Below are positions 7,854-23,809 of a DNA stretch of 64,000 nt, piece after piece. The notes beneath the pieces are model-generated. The model worked only from the letters and a program-made list of their open reading frames with translations. It did not search any database and had not been told where the DNA came from. The stretch is from JBBQXH01 sp963710975 (lineage in GTDB: Bacteria > Actinomycetota > Thermoleophilia > Gaiellales > Gaiellaceae). The position numbers and the translations under genes were made by a program. Location of the stretch: contig CAVQCG010000005.1 of NCBI GenBank assembly GCA_963710975.1, forward strand, positions 744,001 to 808,000. Reading direction: 5' to 3'. The first letter of the stretch is position 1; every line of letters starts with the position of its first letter.

Positions 7854-9959
7854 CTACGAACCCTTAGCCGCCGAAACGATCTCAGCCGCGATCGTCTGGG
7901 GCACGTCCTCATAACGGTCGAACTGCATGGTGAAAGTCGCCCGACCCTGCGTCATCGAGCGCACATCGGTCGCGTAGCCGAACATCGTCGCGAGCGGAAC
8001 CCGGGCGCGAATTGCCTGCGCGTTACCCCTCGGCTCGAGCCCCTCGACCCGACCGCGGCGCGAATTCAGATCACCCATGACGTCGCCGAGGTACTCCTCG
8101 GGAGTCACGACCTCCACGGCCATCACGGGCTCCAGCAGCTTCGGGTTCGCCCGCTGCATCGCGTTCTTGAAAGCCATCGAGCCGGCGATCTTGAAGGCAA
8201 TCTCGCTGGAATCGACGTCGTGGTACGAGCCCTCGACGAGCTCGACCCGAATGTCGACGACCGGGAAGCCCGCAAGCGTTCCGGCTTCCATCGCCTCCTG
8301 AATACCGAGGTCGACCGACGGAATGTACTCGCGGGGAATCTTGCCGCCCACGATCTTGTCCAGGAACTCGTAGCCGTCGCCCGGTCCGGACGGCTCCATG
8401 TTGATGACCGCATGGCCGTACTGGCCGCGACCGCCCGTCTGGCGGACGAACCTCCCCTCGATCTTGTCCACGCGCTTTCCGATCGTCTCGCGGTAGGCAA
8501 CCTGCGGCCGCCCGACGTTCGCATCGACGTTGAACTCGCGCACGAGGCGGTCGACGATGATCTCGAGATGCAGTTCGCCCATGCCGGAGATCAGCGTCTG
8601 GCCCGTCTCCTCGTCGGAGCGCACCTGAAAGGTCGGATCCTCCTCGGCAAGACGCTGGAGCGCTACCGAGAGCTTGTCCTGGTCTGCCTTCGTCTTGGGC
8701 TCGATCGCAACCGAGATGACTGGATCGGGAAAGATCATCGACTCGAGCTGGATCGGCGCCGAGTCGGCCGCAAGCGTGTCACCGGTCGTCGTCTGCTTTA
8801 GGCCGACGGCGGCCACGATCTCGCCTGCGCCGATCTCCTCACGCTCCTCGCGGTGATTCGCGTGCATCTGGAGCAGACGGCCGACACGCTCCGTCTTTCC
8901 GGTCGAGACGTTCAGCACCCGGTCGCCGGACCTGATCTTGCCTGAGTAGACCCTGAAATACGTGAGTTTCCCGACGTACGGGTCGCTCATCACCTTGAAC
9001 GCGAGAGCCGAGAACGGCTCGTCGTCGGCTGGTCGGCGCGACAGCTCGTTGCCGGTTCGCGGGTCGAGGCCGTGCACGGGCGGGATGTCGATCGGGCTCG
9101 GAAGGTAGTCGCAAACCGCATCGAGCAGCGGCTGCACACCCTTGTTCTTGAACGCTGATCCGCAGAGCACGGGTGTGACGGCGGTCTTGACGGTCGCGGT
9201 GCGCAGAGCCCGTCGGACCATCTCGGGCGTAACCGACCCTTCGTCCATGAGGTACGTCTCGAGCAATTCATCGTCATGCTCGGCAACCGCGTCGATCAGC
9301 TGGTGGTGGTACTCCTCGGCCTGCTCCTTCAGCTCCGCCGGGATATCACCGATGTCCAGCTTCATGCCCAGGTCGTCGTCCCAGGAAAGTGAGCGCATCT
9401 CCACCAGGTCGATGACTCCGCGGAAGTGCTCTTCACTCCCGAGTGGCAGCTGCACCGGCACCGGATGCGCACCGAGGCGATCGATCATCGACTGGACGGC
9501 GGCGAAGAAGTCGGCGCCAACCCTGTCCATCTTGTTGATGAACGCGATGCGCGGAACCTTGTAGTGATCGGCCTGACGCCAGACGGTTTCCGACTGCGGC
9601 TCGACACCTGCGACCGCGTCGAAGACTGCGACGGCTCCGTCGAGCACACGAAGGCTCCGCTCGACCTCGACGGTAAAGTCCACGTGCCCGGGCGTATCGA
9701 TAATGTTGATACGAAAATCGCGCCAGGACGCCGTCGTCGCAGCAGACGTAATCGTGATCCCGCGCTCCTGCTCCTGAGCCATCCAATCCATGACGGCGGC
9801 GCCCTCGTGAACCTCACCCATCTTGTGGGTGCGCCCCGTGTAGTAGAGGATCCGCTCGGTCGTTGTGGTCTTGCCGGCGTCGATGTGCGCCATGATGCCG
9901 ATATTGCGCACATGCTCCAGTCCGACGACCGCGTTCGTCTTTTCAGCCACGTTTGCCAC
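7854..9959 (-). CDS. fusA: Elongation factor G
   Basis: The 701-residue product is full length. It has the G1 motif AHIDAGKTTTTERILYYTG, DTPGHVDFTVEVERSLRVLD (switch II), FINKMDRVGADF (G4), and the domain IV signature TGGRGQYGHAVINMEP. It catalyses ribosomal translocation. The GTG start (9957-9959) directly follows the rpsG stop codon with no gap. Confidence 0.98.
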   Translation of the reverse strand: MANVAEKTNAVVGLEHVRNIGIMAHIDAGKTTTTERILYYTGRTHKMGEVHEGAAVMDWMAQEQERGITITSAATTASWRDFRINIIDTPGHVDFTVEVERSLRVLDGAVAVFDAVAGVEPQSETVWRQADHYKVPRIAFINKMDRVGADFFAAVQSMIDRLGAHPVPVQLPLGSEEHFRGVIDLVEMRSLSWDDDLGMKLDIGDIPAELKEQAEEYHHQLIDAVAEHDDELLETYLMDEGSVTPEMVRRALRTATVKTAVTPVLCGSAFKNKGVQPLLDAVCDYLPSPIDIPPVHGLDPRTGNELSRRPADDEPFSALAFKVMSDPYVGKLTYFRVYSGKIRSGDRVLNVSTGKTERVGRLLQMHANHREEREEIGAGEIVAAVGLKQTTTGDTLAADSAPIQLESMIFPDPVISVAIEPKTKADQDKLSVALQRLAEEDPTFQVRSDEETGQTLISGMGELHLEIIVDRLVREFNVDANVGRPQVAYRETIGKRVDKIEGRFVRQTGGRGQYGHAVINMEPSGPGDGYEFLDKIVGGKIPREYIPSVDLGIQEAMEAGTLAGFPVVDIRVELVEGSYHDVDSSEIAFKIAGSMAFKNAMQRANPKLLEPVMAVEVVTPEEYLGDVMGDLNSRRGRVEGLEPRGNAQAIRARVPLATMFGYATDVRSMTQGRATFTMQFDRYEDVPQTIAAEIVSAAKGS

Positions 9960-10430
9960 TTACCACCTGTAGTGGGCGAAGGCCTTGTTCGCCTGCGCCA
10001 TTCTGTAGAGGTCGTCCTTCCGCTTGAACGCGCCACCCTGCTGGTTCAGCGCGTCGAGAATCTCGTTTGCAAGCTTGTCCGCCATCGTCTTCTCACGCCG
10101 GTCGCGCGAGTAGTTCACGAGCCAGCGGACGGCGAGCGTCCGCGCCCGGCGCTGCGGCACCTCGATCGGCACCTGGTAGTTGGCGCCTCCGACACGACGA
10201 GAGCGAACCTCGAGGACAGGTGTGACTGTTTTCACAGCCTGCTCGAGCACCTCCGCCGGGGCGCGCCCGGACTTCTCGCCGACTCGCTCGAGCGCCGCAT
10301 AGACGATCGTTTCGGCGGTCGACTTCTTGCCCTTCAGCATGACCTTGTTGATCACCTGCGTGACCAGCTTCGAGTCGTAGACCGGATCCGGATCGAGCTC
10401 ACGAACCTGGATTTCTGCGCGACGAGGCAT
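9960..10430 (-). CDS. rpsG: 30S ribosomal protein S7
   Basis: The 156-residue product starts MPRRAEIQVRELDPDPVYDS and contains LKGKKSTAETIVYAALER and the conserved GGANYQVPIEVPQRRARTLA region. S7 nucleates assembly of the 30S head. It lies 9 nt after rpsL and directly before fusA, the standard str operon order. Confidence 0.98.
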   Translation of the reverse strand: MPRRAEIQVRELDPDPVYDSKLVTQVINKVMLKGKKSTAETIVYAALERVGEKSGRAPAEVLEQAVKTVTPVLEVRSRRVGGANYQVPIEVPQRRARTLAVRWLVNYSRDRREKTMADKLANEILDALNQQGGAFKRKDDLYRMAQANKAFAHYRW

Positions 10431-10439
10431 TCGTGCCGC

Positions 10440-10808
10440 CTAGCTCTTCTTCGCCCCGTACTTCGAGCGCGCCTGCTTGCGCTCGGAGACACCGGCCGTA
10501 TCGAGCGCCGCTCGAATGACTTTGTACCGGATCCCTGGCAGATCCTTCACGCGCCCGCCCCGGATCAGAACGACGGAGTGCTCCTGCAGATTGTGCCCCT
10601 CGCCAGGAATATAGGTCGTAACCTCCATCGCATTCGTCAGGCGAACGCGGGCGACCTTGCGAAGCGCAGAATTCGGTTTCTTTGGCGTGGTCGTATACAC
10701 GCGCGTACACACGCCGCGCTTCTGGGGCGCACCCCGGAGCGCGGGAGTCTTCATCTTTTCCGCCTTCGGCCGGCGGCCTTTGCGGACAAGCTGATTCACG
10801 GTCGGCAC
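10440..10808 (-). CDS. rpsL: 30S ribosomal protein S12
   Basis: A GTG start at 10806-10808 gives 122 residues beginning MPTVNQLVRKGRRPKAEKMK. The decoding-site loops are intact: TPKKPNSALRK (the K43-equivalent region) and RGGRVKDLPGIRYKVIR (K88 region), so no classical streptomycin-resistance substitution is visible. It is the first gene of the joined str-S10 operon. A promoter lies about 80 nt upstream. Confidence 0.98.
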   Translation of the reverse strand: MPTVNQLVRKGRRPKAEKMKTPALRGAPQKRGVCTRVYTTTPKKPNSALRKVARVRLTNAMEVTTYIPGEGHNLQEHSVVLIRGGRVKDLPGIRYKVIRAALDTAGVSERKQARSKYGAKKS

Positions 10809-10886
10809 GCGATGACCTCGCTTCGTGGTACCAGGAATAGACGCAACAAAAGTCCGGCAGGGCGAACCCCGCCGAACCCGCTCGCC

Positions 10887-10914
10887 ATGGTAGCAGCTTG
10901 CAGGCTCATGTCAA
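10887..10914 (-). promoter_or_regulatory. Probable housekeeping promoter of the rpsL operon
   Basis: On the minus strand a perfect -35 box TTGACA (10914-10909) is followed after 16 nt by TACCAT (10892-10887), which shares its key T, A and final T with TATAAT. This places transcription start about 70 nt upstream of the rpsL GTG. It also lies in the 145-bp gap shared with the divergent GGDEF gene at 10954. Confidence 0.6.
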
Positions 10915-10953
10915 CGCGCTATTGTCAGAGAGCGGTCTCTGCGCCTTCCCGGG

Positions 10954-12117
10954 ATGCTTCTCTCCGCTGACAACCTCAGCTGGACCACGCTCGCAATCGC
11001 AATAGCCGGTGCGGGACTCGCCGTTCTGCTCCTTCTCGCACTGACCGTCTACCTCGTGCGGAGGCGACGCGACACGGACTCGATCGAAACGATCCTCAGA
11101 GAGTCGTCGACTCGGGTCGAGGCGATGCTCTCCGATCTGACGACCGCCCTCGATCAAGCACACGAGGAGACGGCTCGCTCCAAGCAGCTTTCCGAGATCG
11201 GCACGACCATCGACCTCGACGAGGTCCTCGCCAGGACCCTCGAGGCGGCGGGGGCGCTCCTCGGCGTGGATGGAGCGATGGTCTGTCTCTCCGAGGGAGA
11301 CAAGGGTGGCCCTGTCGTGGCAACGGTTGGCCTCTCGACCGAGGAGGCGACGGGACAGCCGGGAGGTCTCGCGCCGGACTGGAATCGCACCCGCGCCGCT
11401 GTCATCTCGTACCTGTACCCGGATGATGGCGCGCCCGTCGATCCCATCCGAGGCAGCGTTGCGGTACCGGTGAAGGGCGAGGTCGACGACACCATCGGCA
11501 CGCTCTGGGTGTTCTGGCGCAGCTCCGATCGTGATCCTGCCGAAGATCAGATCAGCCTTCTCGAGGAGCTTGCAATCCGGGCGGGCCCTGCGATCGAGAA
11601 CGCGCGCCGTTTCCAGGAGGCCCGCCAGCTTGCCGACCTGGACGCTCTCACCGGGCTCCACAACTACCGGTTCTTCCACGAGACGCTGGCGCGGGAAGTC
11701 GCCCGGGCACAGCGCTACGATCGGAAGCTCGCCCTCGTCGTATTCGACATCGACGACTTCAAGGCCGTGAACGACCGGATCGGCCATCTTGCCGGAGACT
11801 CGGTGCTCGCCGAAGCGGCGGAACGGGTCCGGAGCGTCGTTCGCGGCGCCGACATCGCCTGTCGTGTCGGTGGCGATGAGTTCGCGGTGGTGCTGCCGGA
11901 GTCGACCGTCGCCGACGCCGAGAATCTCTATCGCCGCCTTCAGGCCGCTCTCAACAACTGGCGCTCGGGCGACCAGGAGCTCCGCCTCTCCGCCGGAATC
12001 GCCGATCTCGAGTCAGAGGACGACGCAGCATCGTTCTTCAAGAGGGCCGATGCCGCCCTCTATCAGGCGAAGGAACGCGGCAAGGGTCAAGCGATCGCCG
12101 CAACCGCGGAGGGCTAA
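10954..12117 (+). CDS. Membrane-anchored GAF-GGDEF protein, probable diguanylate cyclase
   Basis: The 387-residue protein has one N-terminal transmembrane helix (about residues 10-35, LAIAIAGAGLAVLLLLALTV), a short coiled linker, a GAF-like sensor domain (about 65-210) and a C-terminal GGDEF domain. The active-site motif is intact (GGDEF at 306-310), as are DxLTGL-type and DIDDFKAVND metal and substrate motifs. An RGAD sequence five residues before GGDEF (297-300) matches the RxxD product-inhibition I-site. It therefore likely makes cyclic di-GMP under control of an unknown GAF ligand. It is divergent from rpsL and followed by an insertion sequence. Confidence 0.88.
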   Translation: MLLSADNLSWTTLAIAIAGAGLAVLLLLALTVYLVRRRRDTDSIETILRESSTRVEAMLSDLTTALDQAHEETARSKQLSEIGTTIDLDEVLARTLEAAGALLGVDGAMVCLSEGDKGGPVVATVGLSTEEATGQPGGLAPDWNRTRAAVISYLYPDDGAPVDPIRGSVAVPVKGEVDDTIGTLWVFWRSSDRDPAEDQISLLEELAIRAGPAIENARRFQEARQLADLDALTGLHNYRFFHETLAREVARAQRYDRKLALVVFDIDDFKAVNDRIGHLAGDSVLAEAAERVRSVVRGADIACRVGGDEFAVVLPESTVADAENLYRRLQAALNNWRSGDQELRLSAGIADLESEDDAASFFKRADAALYQAKERGKGQAIAATAEG

Positions 12118-12197
12118 GAAGCTCCAACTCAATGAAGGGTCCCGTTACGGCGTAGCGAAGTCCGTCGGCATCTGCCGTCAAGGTTCGGGAGGTGTCG

Positions 12198-13091
12198 ATG
12201 AGGGCGAAGCCGTGGGAGGTGCCGGACGGGCTGTGGCAACGGATTGAGCCGCTGCTGCCGAAGAAGCAGCGGCGCTTCCGCTATCCGGGTCGCAAGCCGC
12301 TCGACGACCGCCGGGTGCTGCAGGGGATCTTGTTCGTGCTGCACACCGGGATCGGCTGGGAGCACCTGCCGCAGGAGCTTGGCTTCGGCTGCGGGATGAC
12401 GGCGTGGCGCAGGGCTTGGCGCTTGGCAACAGGCGGGCGTCTGGGAGAAGTTGCACGCGTTGCTGCTCGCCGAGTCGCACGCTGCCGATCAGCTCGAATG
12501 GGAGCGGGCGATCGCCGACTCCAGCCACCTGCAGGCGAAAAAGGGGGCCTCAAGACAGGTTCCAGCCCGGTCGATCGCGGCCGCAGGGACAGCAAGCACC
12601 ACCTGCTCGTAGACGGCGGCGGCGTGCCGCTCGCCTGGACGCTCACCGGCGGCAACCGCAACGACGTGACCCAGCTTCTCGAACTGCTCGACCGGGTGCC
12701 GCCCGTCCGTGGCCGGATCGGTCGCCCGCGCTCCAGGCCGCGGACGCTGATCGGCGACCGCGGCTACGACCATGACAAGCACCGCCGCCTCGTCTGGAAG
12801 CGTGGCGTCAAGCCGATCATCGCTCGCCGCCAGACCGAACACGGCTCTGGCCTCGGCCGCCACCGCTGGGTCGTTGAGCGCACCTTTGCGTGGCTCCACA
12901 ACCACCGCCGACTGCTCATCCGCACCGACCGCCGCGACGACGTCCACGAAGCCTTCCTCACCCTCGCCTGCTGTCTCATCTGCTGGCGACGGCTGGAGAC
13001 CTCGTTGAGTTGCTACGGCGACAGGCAAACAGCCGACACGGTCATGCGGCGGCGGCGTAGGCGACGTGGGATTCTTGGAAGTTGCGGCTGA
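12198..13091 (+). mobile_element. IS5-family DDE transposase, with two compensating frameshifts
   Basis: Translation from 12198 begins MRAKPWEVPDGLWQRIEPLL, the N-terminal helix-turn-helix of IS5-type transposases. The DDE residues are recognisable: Asp in IADSSHLQAKKG (read in a shifted frame), Asp in LIGDRGYDHDKH, and Glu in RHRWVVERTFAWLHN. One extra base near 12414 moves the reading frame, and one missing G in the AAAAAGGGGG run near 12545 restores it, so about 45 residues in between are scrambled in the simple frame. I could not find convincing terminal inverted repeats in the flanks, so element ends are not defined. It lies in the accessory block between rpsL and rpoC. Confidence 0.85.
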
Positions 13092-13202
13092 CGAGCGCGG
13101 GTTGGCGTCGGCGGCGACGGAGGTATGAGCGGCTGTCGGAGATCAGCTCGTCCTGGGTTGAAGGTCGAACGTTAGGCCCTGGAGTACAGAGAGGAGAGCA
13201 CG

Positions 13203-13547
13203 ATGAGCAAAGAACGTGCGGCACCTGAGACACAAGGTGTTACGGCGGAGTTACTTGCAACGGTTGACCTTGGCCCTGAGATCGAGGGCATGGCAGGGCG
13301 CCAACTTCGAATGCGTATGGTGACCATCGAGCCTGGAGGCGTCTTCGGCCCGATCCACGACCATAAAGACAGACCGGGCATCGTCTACATACTGCAAGGA
13401 ACGATCACTGACCATCGAAATGGAGTCGCTACGGACTATGGGCCGGGAGTGGGCTGGCCAGAGGATAGGAACACCACTCACTGGCTTGAGAACAGAGGAA
13501 CGATTCCGGCGGTGGAGATCTCGGTCGATATAGTCAGGCAAGAGTAA
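13203..13547 (+). CDS. Small cupin-domain protein
   Basis: The 114-residue protein has a single cupin barrel: a GPIHDHKDRPGIVYILQGT stretch (cupin motif 1 with two His) and a THWLENRGTIPAVEISVDI second half. Small one-domain cupins bind a metal and a small ligand; the substrate here is unknown. No signal peptide is visible. A GAGAGGAGAGC stretch before the ATG is a good ribosome-binding site. It is flanked by the IS5 transposase and the broken P-loop gene. Confidence 0.8.
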   Translation: MSKERAAPETQGVTAELLATVDLGPEIEGMAGRQLRMRMVTIEPGGVFGPIHDHKDRPGIVYILQGTITDHRNGVATDYGPGVGWPEDRNTTHWLENRGTIPAVEISVDIVRQE

Positions 13548-13549
13548 GG

Positions 13550-14091
13550 TCAGGCCCGACATCTACCTAGTAAGACCGCTCGATGCGATGGCGCACGCCG
13601 TCGGCGAATCCGCTCAAGCGCGTCTACCACCTCGTCCGGCGGGTGCGCGATCTCAGCCGTCGCACCCGCGCGCAGCAGCGGCTCGACGTTCGCGAGGTCA
13701 TCGCGGATCCGCACCCGCTCGGCGTCGCGCTTGCCAAACGCGTTCGACTCTCGACGAGCCACGCGCTCGAAGATCACGTCCGCAGGAGCGCTCGACAGCA
13801 CAACCGCGTCGAAGCGCGGATAGAACTTTCCCTGGTTCGAGACGCAGCCGGAGATGAACAACACTCCGTCGCCGTGTCCGTCGAGCAGCGCTTCGATCCG
13901 ATCCTCCCGCCACAACTGCTCCCAACCGCCTGGGTCGGAACACGGCACTTCCTCGGAATACCCGCCGTAATCGGTGTCCATTCCACGACCCGATGTCCTC
14001 GGCGTGCAAGCTCGGCGAGAGCCGCCGACTGGCCCGTCCCAGACATCCCGGTCACCAGCACCACGGTCACGGCGCCACCGTAGCGCCTCAT
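13550..14091 (-). pseudogene. P-loop NTPase/kinase-like gene, frameshifted and with altered Walker A
   Basis: The N-terminal part reads VTVVLVTGMSGTGQSAALAE, a Walker A site in which the essential Lys is Gln (CAG codon). The rest, MDTDYGGYSEEVPCSDPGGW and onward, is in another frame; one base is missing near 13982 at the junction. The full product would be about 175 residues and resembles small AAA/adenylate-kinase-like ATP-binding proteins of actinobacteria. Start is either the ATG at 14091 or the GTG at 14070. The combination of a lost catalytic Lys and a frameshift suggests decay, though either could be a sequence error. Confidence 0.7.
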
Positions 14092-14108
14092 TCAGTTAGG
14101 AGTTCTAA

Positions 14109-14264
14109 GCAAGCGCCGAAGGCGCGCGCAAGCGGCCGGGCCGAAGGCCCCAGGCCGCGAAGTCCAGCCGGCAAAGCCGGCGCCCAGCAAGGCGCGAAGC
14201 ACCGCGCAGCGGCCGGCCGGAAGGCCCCAGGCCGCGAAGTCCAGCCGGCAAAGCCGGCGCATCC
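14109..14264 (+). repeat. Triple-hairpin intergenic repeat, locus A (two 78-bp units)
   Basis: Two head-to-tail units occupy 14109-14186 and 14187-14264. Each has three short inverted repeats with GAA-like loops: hairpin 1 (GCGCC-GAA-GGCGC in unit 1, degenerate in unit 2), hairpin 2 flanked by GGCC...GGCC (GGGCC-GAA-GGCCC in unit 1), and hairpin 3 (GCCGGC-AAA-GCCGGC in both). They lie in the gap between divergent genes (P-loop gene and secreted protein). The same unit recurs at 23211-23360 and, inverted, at 27480-27822. Confidence 0.85.
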
Positions 14265-14322
14265 ACACGGAAGCCGCCTTCAGGTCAGGGAACTCTGAGC
14301 TACCGTCACGAGTCGAACCCGC

Positions 14323-14736
14323 ATGACCAGACTTCTGCTCGTCCCACTTGCGGCGCTGGCTCTCGCGCTCGTCGCAGCGGCCTCGACGGCTGCCGCTCCA
14401 CCCGCCAAGGTTCCTGTGTCGATCGACTACCACCTCGACGGAGCGTTGTTCATCGAGGGCTCGTACACGTACTTCCGCATCGAGAACGCCGGCGGAAGCG
14501 TCGTCCTCCGCCACCGCTTCACCGATGGCACTCGAAAGCTGGCCACCAAGCTACTGCCGGGAAAGTACGTCCTCGTCACCTACGAGCGACCGTGCGACGG
14601 GAACTGCGACTACCTCGATCCGCCGACGGCACGCTGTGAGTCGACGTTCCGCGTCCGATCGGCATCGCCGATCAGAGTCTCTGTCAGGTACGACCTCCTG
14701 ACAGGTACGTGCTCGCGTACGGTCACGAGACGTTGA
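14323..14736 (+). CDS. Small secreted protein of unknown function
   Basis: The 137-residue protein starts MTRLLLVPLAALALALVAAA, a clear signal peptide probably cleaved near residue 24 after an Ala-rich stretch. The mature part looks beta-rich and has four Cys (CDGNCDY, ARCEST, TGTCSR) that could form two disulfides outside the cell. I do not recognise a family. It ends 25 bp before a strong hairpin that separates it from the convergent rpoC. Confidence 0.7.
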   Translation: MTRLLLVPLAALALALVAAASTAAAPPAKVPVSIDYHLDGALFIEGSYTYFRIENAGGSVVLRHRFTDGTRKLATKLLPGKYVLVTYERPCDGNCDYLDPPTARCESTFRVRSASPIRVSVRYDLLTGTCSRTVTRR

Positions 14737-14760
14737 GAGCCTGCCACTGTGCGGCGATGC

Positions 14761-14828
14761 GCGGAGCCGGGTGCCACCCGGCTCCGCGAACCTTCGCCGT
14801 CACTGTGCGGGTCGACTGACGTCGACCC
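14761..14828. terminator. Two hairpins between secreted-protein gene and rpoC (bidirectional terminator)
   Basis: A perfect 12-bp stem (14761-14772 with 14776-14787, 3-nt loop) and an 8-bp stem GGGTCGAC/GTCGACCC (14809-14816 with 14821-14828, loop TGAC) fill the gap between the convergent genes. The second stem abuts the rpoC stop codon. No U-rich tract follows, as is common in high-G+C genomes, so termination efficiency is uncertain. Confidence 0.6.
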
Positions 14829-19406
<4,578 letters not shown>

Positions 19407-19417
19407 CGTGATCCCTT

Positions 19418-23045
<3,628 letters not shown>

Positions 23046-23143
23046 TTAGCAGCGACCTCCCTTGGGCAGCGTCAAACGACCGACAGGCGTGCGTAGGCGC
23101 TAAACGACGGCGCGACCCGTCAGCGTAGCAGAGACACCGGTTG

Positions 23144-23204
23144 ATCCGCAAGGAAAGTCCTTGCGGATTCGCATCTCGTCCACAGGACTGTAGCGCACCT
23201 GTGG
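23144..23204 (-). other. Two inverted repeats in the rplL-rpoB gap, upstream of rpoB
   Basis: An 11-bp perfect inverted repeat (23144-23154 with 23158-23168, 3-nt loop) and a 7-bp one, CCACAGG/CCTGTGG (23180-23186 with 23198-23204), lie about 100-160 nt before the rpoB start. In Escherichia coli the rplL-rpoB gap holds an attenuator and an RNase III site; these hairpins could serve a similar role, which is inference. There is no U-tract. Confidence 0.5.
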
Positions 23205-23210
23205 AGAAAT

Positions 23211-23360
23211 GCAAGCCGCCGAAGGCGGCGCGCAGCGGCCGCGCCGAAGGCGCCAGGCCGCGAAGTCCAGCCGGCGAAGCCGGCGTATCCGCAAGCCGCC
23301 GAAGGCGGCGCGCAGCGGCACGGCCGAAGGCCCAGGCCGCGAAGCCCGGCCGGCATATCC
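23211..23360 (+). repeat. Triple-hairpin intergenic repeat, locus B (80 bp + 70 bp), inside the rplL-rpoB gap
   Basis: Unit 1 (23211-23290) has hairpins GCCGCC-GAA-GGCGGC, GCGCC-GAA-GGCGC flanked by GGCC, and GCCGGC-GAA-GCCGGC. Unit 2 (23291-23360) keeps the first two hairpins (second one GGCC-GAA-GGCC) but has lost the loop and half of the third. Orientation is the same as locus A. The location between two essential operon genes means the units are transcribed with rplJL-rpoBC. Confidence 0.85.
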
Positions 23361-23361
23361 C

Positions 23362-23405
23362 CACCGGTTGTGGGGAACGGGCCGCAGCCCGCCCCCACAA
23401 CGGTT
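23362..23405 (-). other. Strong hairpin just after rplL (attenuator or processing site candidate)
   Basis: Bases 23363-23375 and 23393-23404 form a 12-bp stem with one bulged base (core GTTGTGGGG/CCCCACAAC), closed by an inner CGGGC-CGCA-GCCCG hairpin (23378-23391). On the minus strand it begins about 20 nt after the rplL stop. It could lower read-through from rplL into rpoB or be an RNase processing site; the sequence alone does not decide. Confidence 0.55.
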
Positions 23406-23425
23406 TGTGAGTCCTGTCGCGCTTT

Positions 23426-23809
23426 CTACTTGATCTCGACGGACGCTCCGGCCTCTTCGAGCTGGCCCTTGAGGGAGTCTGCCTCGTCCTGTGCCACGCC
23501 CTCCTTCACGGGCTGCGGGGCCCCGTCCACCAGGTCCTTGGCTTCCTTCAGGCCGAGCCCTGTGATCGCGCGGACGACCTTGATCACCTGGATCTTCTTG
23601 TCGCCTGCGGCCGTGAGGACGACGTCGAACTCGGTCTTCTCCTCGGCGGCAGCACCGTCGCCGGCACCTCCGGCCGCCGGGGCCGCTGCCACCGCGACGG
23701 GTGCCGCGGCCGTAACTCCCCACTCGTCCTCGATCTTCTTCTTGAGCTCGACGAGCTCGAGAACCGTCATACCCCCGAGCTGTTCGAACACGGTATCGAC
23801 TGCACTCAT
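23426..23809 (-). CDS. rplL: 50S ribosomal protein L7/L12
   Basis: The 127-residue product has the N-terminal dimerisation part (MTVLELVELKKKIEDEWGV), an Ala/Gly hinge and the C-terminal factor-binding domain KTEFDVVLTAAGDKKIQVIK...GLGLKEAKDLVD. It forms the flexible stalk that recruits EF-Tu, EF-G and IF2. It overlaps rplJ by 4 nt. Confidence 0.98.
   Translation of the reverse strand: MSAVDTVFEQLGGMTVLELVELKKKIEDEWGVTAAAPVAVAAAPAAGGAGDGAAAEEKTEFDVVLTAAGDKKIQVIKVVRAITGLGLKEAKDLVDGAPQPVKEGVAQDEADSLKGQLEEAGASVEIK

Noticed and set aside
12405..12550. Programmed ribosomal frameshift in the IS element, as in some IS families
   Set aside because: Two opposite shifts are needed and the second restores the first frame; programmed shifts in such elements are single and join two frames.
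13042..13233. Minus-strand open frame ending SRNFQESHVAYAAAA
   Set aside because: It has no ribosome-binding site or family match, overlaps the transposase end and the cupin start, and could at most be a remnant I cannot identify.
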